Part shown: positions 16,167 through 18,454 of the stretch, piece after piece
How the letters are laid out: the number at the start of each line of letters is the position of its first letter
Position numbering within the stretch: position 1 is the stretch's first letter
Program-made: the position numbers and the translations under genes
The notes under the pieces: generated by a model
Database searches by the model: none
What the model was told of the DNA's origin: nothing
The model's input: only the letters and a program-made list of their open reading frames with translations
Assembly: GCF_000284415.1 (NCBI RefSeq)
Contig: NC_017059.1
Coordinates: 1,376,734-1,395,187, forward strand
Direction: 5' to 3'
Length of the DNA: 18,454 bases
Source of the DNA: Pararhodospirillum photometricum DSM 122
GTDB lineage: Bacteria > Pseudomonadota > Alphaproteobacteria > Rhodospirillales > Rhodospirillaceae

Positions 16167-16360
16167 AGAAACGGATCAGGGGTATTTGTGCGCCGCATCA
16201 TTACTTTTACGTCATACCACTTCCCAACGGGAACGACAAAGCCTGTCTTTAATCGGAAATGCACCTCGCTATACCGTCGCGCGGGGCGGGGAGCCAGTGT
16301 GTTTTGGCGAACCCCTTTTGCCAGGATCTTCGCAACCCGGAATAAGGGTACCATAAATTC

Positions 16361-16392
16361 GTCCGCGCGCTGCGATAGAAGAGCGCGCGGAC
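16361..16392 (-). terminator. Hairpin downstream of nifW
   Basis: GTCCGCGCGCT and AGCGCGCGGAC form a perfect 11-bp stem with a 10-base loop, 28 bases beyond the nifW stop. On the minus strand it is followed by GAATTTATGG, only a weak T tract. It probably insulates nifVW from fixABCX. The whole 16073-16419 gap otherwise holds the fixA leader and promoter and no credible gene. Confidence 0.5.
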
Positions 16393-16419
16393 GGCAGCCG
16401 CCTCCCCGGGCGGCGTGGA

Positions 16420-16752
16420 TCAGGCCGAAGCGTCGAGGGGGGCGATGCTCTCCAGCCCCACAAAGCCTCGTCCTCGCCCCCGAGCCTGCTCAAAGACCCG
16501 GAAGACCTTGAGCTTGTTGGGATCTCCCGTCAGGAAATCGGCGTGGGCCTGCTCCAGACATGCCCGATGCGCCGCCCGCAACGCCGCCTCCGAGCCGTCG
16601 CCCAGGTCGGCCGAGCGCAACAGCAAGCGGTAGCGGTTGAGAATATGCAAGCGGTTGACCGCCAGCACATGCGGATCGAACGCCACGTCCAGAAACCGGA
16701 AAAACTCCTCGGCGCTGGGCAGGGTTCGCAAACGGGTCAGAAAGTCGCTCAT
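16420..16752 (-). CDS. nifW: NifW, nitrogenase-stabilising/protective protein
   Basis: This small 110-residue cytoplasmic protein starts MSDFLTRLRTLPSAEEFFRF. The N-terminal SAEEFFxFLxVxFDPxVLAVNRLHIL pattern is the hallmark of NifW. A second block, ADFLTGDPNKLKVFRVF, lies near the C-terminus. NifW is known to associate with the MoFe protein and to help its maturation or its protection from oxygen. It starts 21 bases after the nifV stop, so it is probably co-transcribed with nifV. Length is within the normal range. Confidence 0.93.
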   Translation of the reverse strand: MSDFLTRLRTLPSAEEFFRFLDVAFDPHVLAVNRLHILNRYRLLLRSADLGDGSEAALRAAHRACLEQAHADFLTGDPNKLKVFRVFEQARGRGRGFVGLESIAPLDASA

Positions 16753-16773
16753 GGTCCACTCTCCCGGTCTGCC

Positions 16774-17961
16774 TCAGCTCGCCACCCGCTGGGGGCGGCT
16801 GTGATCAAGGGAGTCCACCGCGTCGGCGATGGACAAGGTATCGTCGTAAAAGCGCCGCAGATCAGCGGGATCGGGAGCGCGCTTGGTTTGCACGGCATGC
16901 TGGCGCACCCGTGCCAACATGGCCCGCGCCTGCGCCTCGCCCGGGGACAGCCCCAGTTCGTGGCAGGCATACATCACGCTGGCCAAGCCCGAGTGCTTGC
17001 CCAGCACCACCCGATGATCGCGGCCCAGGTCGGCGGGGGCCAGCGCCTCGTAATTGCGCCGGTCCCGCAAAATGCCGCTCACATGAATGCCGGACTCATG
17101 GGTGAAAATCGCCTCGCCCACGATGGATTTGTTAACCGGCACCGGCCGCCCCGAGGCCTCGGCCACCAGCCGCGACACCGCCGCCAGCGCCTTGGGCTCG
17201 ACCCCGGTGGAGCGGTCGTAGAGGTTGCGACACGCCATCACGATCTCTTCCAGGGGCGCATTGCCGGCCCGCTCGCCCAGGCCGTTGACCGTGGTCGAAA
17301 TGTGGGTGGCGCCGCCCAGCAAGGCGCCCAGCGAGTTGGCGGTGGCGAGCCCCAAATCGTCGTGGGCGTGGATTTCCAGCTCCAGGCCACTGGCGGCGCG
17401 CAGCCGCTTGAACACTTGGTGGGTGGTGAACGGATCAAGGATGCCCAGGGTATCGGCGTAGCGAAAGCGCCGCGCCCCGGCCTCCTCGGCGGCCTGGATC
17501 ACCTCCTCGAGAAAAGCGGGATCGGCCCGACTCGAGTCCTCGCCGCCCAGCGCCACCTCCAGGCCCTTTTCGCGGGCGGTGCGCACCATGGTGCCGATAT
17601 GCGCCAGCACCCAGACCGGGGTGCGCCCGATCTTGTTGCGGATCTGCTGCTCGGACACCGGCACCGAGAGGTTGACCATATCGACGCCGCACGCGGCGGC
17701 CGCCTCGATGTCGCCCACGGTCATGCGGCACCACGCAATGGGCCGGGTCCGCTCGACCTCGCGCACCACGGCGCGGATGGCCTCTTGTTCCTCGGGCCCC
17801 ATGGCCGGGGTCCCCACCTCGAGTTCCGGGACGCCGGCCTCTTCCAACGCGCGGGCGATGGCCAGCTTTTCCTCGGCTGTGAACGCCACGCCGGCGGTTT
17901 GCTCGCCATCACGCAGCGTCGTATCGTTGATCACCACCGAATTCCAGTCCATGGCCAGCAC
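16774..17961 (-). CDS. nifV: NifV, homocitrate synthase
   Basis: NifV condenses acetyl-CoA with 2-oxoglutarate to homocitrate, the organic ligand of FeMo-co. The N-terminus has [18 protein letters not shown] (residues 11-28), holding the Arg-Asp catalytic and metal residues of the DRE-TIM family. [13 protein letters not shown] at about 198-210 gives the HxH metal site, and [10 protein letters not shown] follows near 286. Length (395) is normal. GTG at 17961 sits 5 bases after GGAGGAG; the in-frame ATG at 17952 (MDWNSV) is the alternative and fits family N-termini. It lies 84 bases downstream of the NifU-like gene, with a terminator between them. Confidence 0.95.
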   Translation of the reverse strand: MLAMDWNSVVINDTTLRDGEQTAGVAFTAEEKLAIARALEEAGVPELEVGTPAMGPEEQEAIRAVVREVERTRPIAWCRMTVGDIEAAAACGVDMVNLSVPVSEQQIRNKIGRTPVWVLAHIGTMVRTAREKGLEVALGGEDSSRADPAFLEEVIQAAEEAGARRFRYADTLGILDPFTTHQVFKRLRAASGLELEIHAHDDLGLATANSLGALLGGATHISTTVNGLGERAGNAPLEEIVMACRNLYDRSTGVEPKALAAVSRLVAEASGRPVPVNKSIVGEAIFTHESGIHVSGILRDRRNYEALAPADLGRDHRVVLGKHSGLASVMYACHELGLSPGEAQARAMLARVRQHAVQTKRAPDPADLRRFYDDTLSIADAVDSLDHSRPQRVAS

Positions 17962-17993
17962 TCCCGCTCCTCCTGGACACCGCGAAGCACACC

Positions 17994-18021
17994 AAAAAAC
18001 GACGGCAAAACCAGGGCCGTC
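17994..18021 (-). terminator. Intrinsic terminator between NifU-like gene and nifV
   Basis: Read on the minus strand, GACGGC and GCCGTC pair around a 9-base loop and are followed by G and six T residues (complement of 17994-17999). This is a classic intrinsic terminator 25 bases after the NifU-like stop and 32 bases before the nifV GTG. It may be partial (attenuation), since no separate promoter for nifV was seen in the remaining gap. Confidence 0.6.
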
Positions 18022-18045
18022 ACGAGGGCGTTCCCTCGCCCCTCC

Positions 18046-18414
18046 TCAGGAGGGCGTGCCCTCGATCGCCGCCACCGCCACCCGCGTCGGGCGCCGGGGT
18101 GCCGACGACGCATCAATGACGTGAGACGGGATCACCCGCACCGGCCGACCAATCCCCTCCATCAAGCGCTGCTGGATCCCCGACAAGGTGATGCTGGAGA
18201 GCTGGCAGCCGACACAGGCCCCGTCCAAGGTAACGTAAATTCGGTTGTCCTCGATCCGATCGACGCGGATATCACCGTTGTCGCGTTGCAGACGCGGCCG
18301 AATCACGGTCTCGATCAGGGCATGAACCCGAGCCTCGAAGCTCTCGCTGCCCGGCTGGGGCGCGGCAACGGCTGACGCCAGGGGGGACGACACGGACGAA
18401 ACGGGTGCGGTCAT
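18046..18414 (-). CDS. NifU C-terminal-domain (Nfu-type) Fe-S protein
   Basis: This 122-residue protein consists of a single NifU C-terminal domain. The core runs from about residue 25 to 98 and includes IETVIRPRLQRDNGDIRV and DGACVGCQLSSITLSGIQ, with the CxxC pair at Cys67 and Cys70 that holds a labile [4Fe-4S] cluster at a dimer interface. It lacks the N-terminal IscU-like and the central [2Fe-2S] domains of full-length NifU. The first 22 residues are Ser/Ala/Pro-rich and likely disordered. ATG at 18414 follows GGAGGATGCCCC. Stand-alone versions occur in nif clusters of other alphaproteobacteria, where they probably carry clusters to nitrogenase maturation. The upstream gene is outside the window; nifS is not seen here. 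Confidence 0.88.
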   Translation of the reverse strand: MTAPVSSVSSPLASAVAAPQPGSESFEARVHALIETVIRPRLQRDNGDIRVDRIEDNRIYVTLDGACVGCQLSSITLSGIQQRLMEGIGRPVRVIPSHVIDASSAPRRPTRVAVAAIEGTPS

Positions 18415-18454
18415 GGGGCATCCTCCGGGGGGGCAAGACAGGGGGGCGAGGGGG

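Noticed and set aside
16187..16202. Possible NifA site beginning TGT at 16187
   Set aside because: The triplet ten bases later is ATT rather than ACA, and it lies too close to the candidate promoter.
16543..18375. 610-codon plus-strand open frame opposite nifV and the NifU-like gene
   Set aside because: It is a high-GC antisense shadow of well-recognised genes; the composition is His/Gly/Arg-rich with no family motif.
1..18454. CRISPR arrays, insertion sequences, tRNA or rRNA genes
   Set aside because: No regularly spaced repeats, transposase-like proteins, or tRNA/rRNA-like sequences were recognised on either strand by eye.

Overview
The window looks like chromosomal DNA of a GC-rich, nitrogen-fixing alphaproteobacterium, most likely a Rhodospirillales member of the Rhodospirillum/Pararhodospirillum type. 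The basis is a nif/fix cluster (NifU-like, nifV, nifW, fixA, fixB, fixC, fixX), a large methyl-accepting chemotaxis protein and strong G+C bias. The genus is inferred from gene content and style, not from a database match.

Layout, left to right. (1) Positions 1-9966 are one leftward (minus-strand) gene block that does not look like core metabolism. In transcription order it holds a 1956-residue multidomain protein (4096-9966), a P47/TULIP-like protein split by a one-base frameshift (3661-4017 plus 2673-3707), an intact P47/TULIP-like protein (1268-2659), and a second MACPF-type protein that runs off the left edge (1-1248). The giant protein carries an N-terminal MACPF/perforin-like signature, a central helical region with a hydrophobic hairpin, a beta-rich segment and a C-terminal P47-like domain. 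The first and last proteins share the MACPF motif, and the giant C-terminus and the two middle proteins share the P47-like fold markers. The block therefore looks like a pore-former plus lipid-binding-partner system built by duplication. None of the proteins has an obvious signal peptide. (2) Positions 9967-10381 are a divergent intergenic region with an AT-rich core. (3) Positions 10382-12385 encode a membrane chemoreceptor on the plus strand. (4) Positions 12386-12488 hold two GC-rich hairpins between the convergent mcp and fixX. (5) Positions 12489-16072 are fixABCX on the minus strand, tightly packed, with a sigma-54-type promoter candidate upstream of fixA. (6) Positions 16420-18414 hold nifW, nifV and a NifU C-terminal-domain protein, also on the minus strand, with an intrinsic terminator between the NifU-like gene and nifV.

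How the genes fit together. FixABCX is an electron-bifurcating flavoprotein complex that sends low-potential electrons to nitrogenase. NifV makes homocitrate for FeMo-co, NifW protects or helps mature the MoFe protein, and the NifU-like protein is an Fe-S scaffold or carrier. Positions 1-9966 are functionally separate. My best reading is an undescribed MACPF plus P47/TULIP toxin-like operon, related in concept to the OrfX/P47 partners of clostridial toxin clusters. The motifs and paralogy are visible in the sequence; the toxin role is inference. No tRNA, rRNA, insertion sequence or CRISPR array was recognised.
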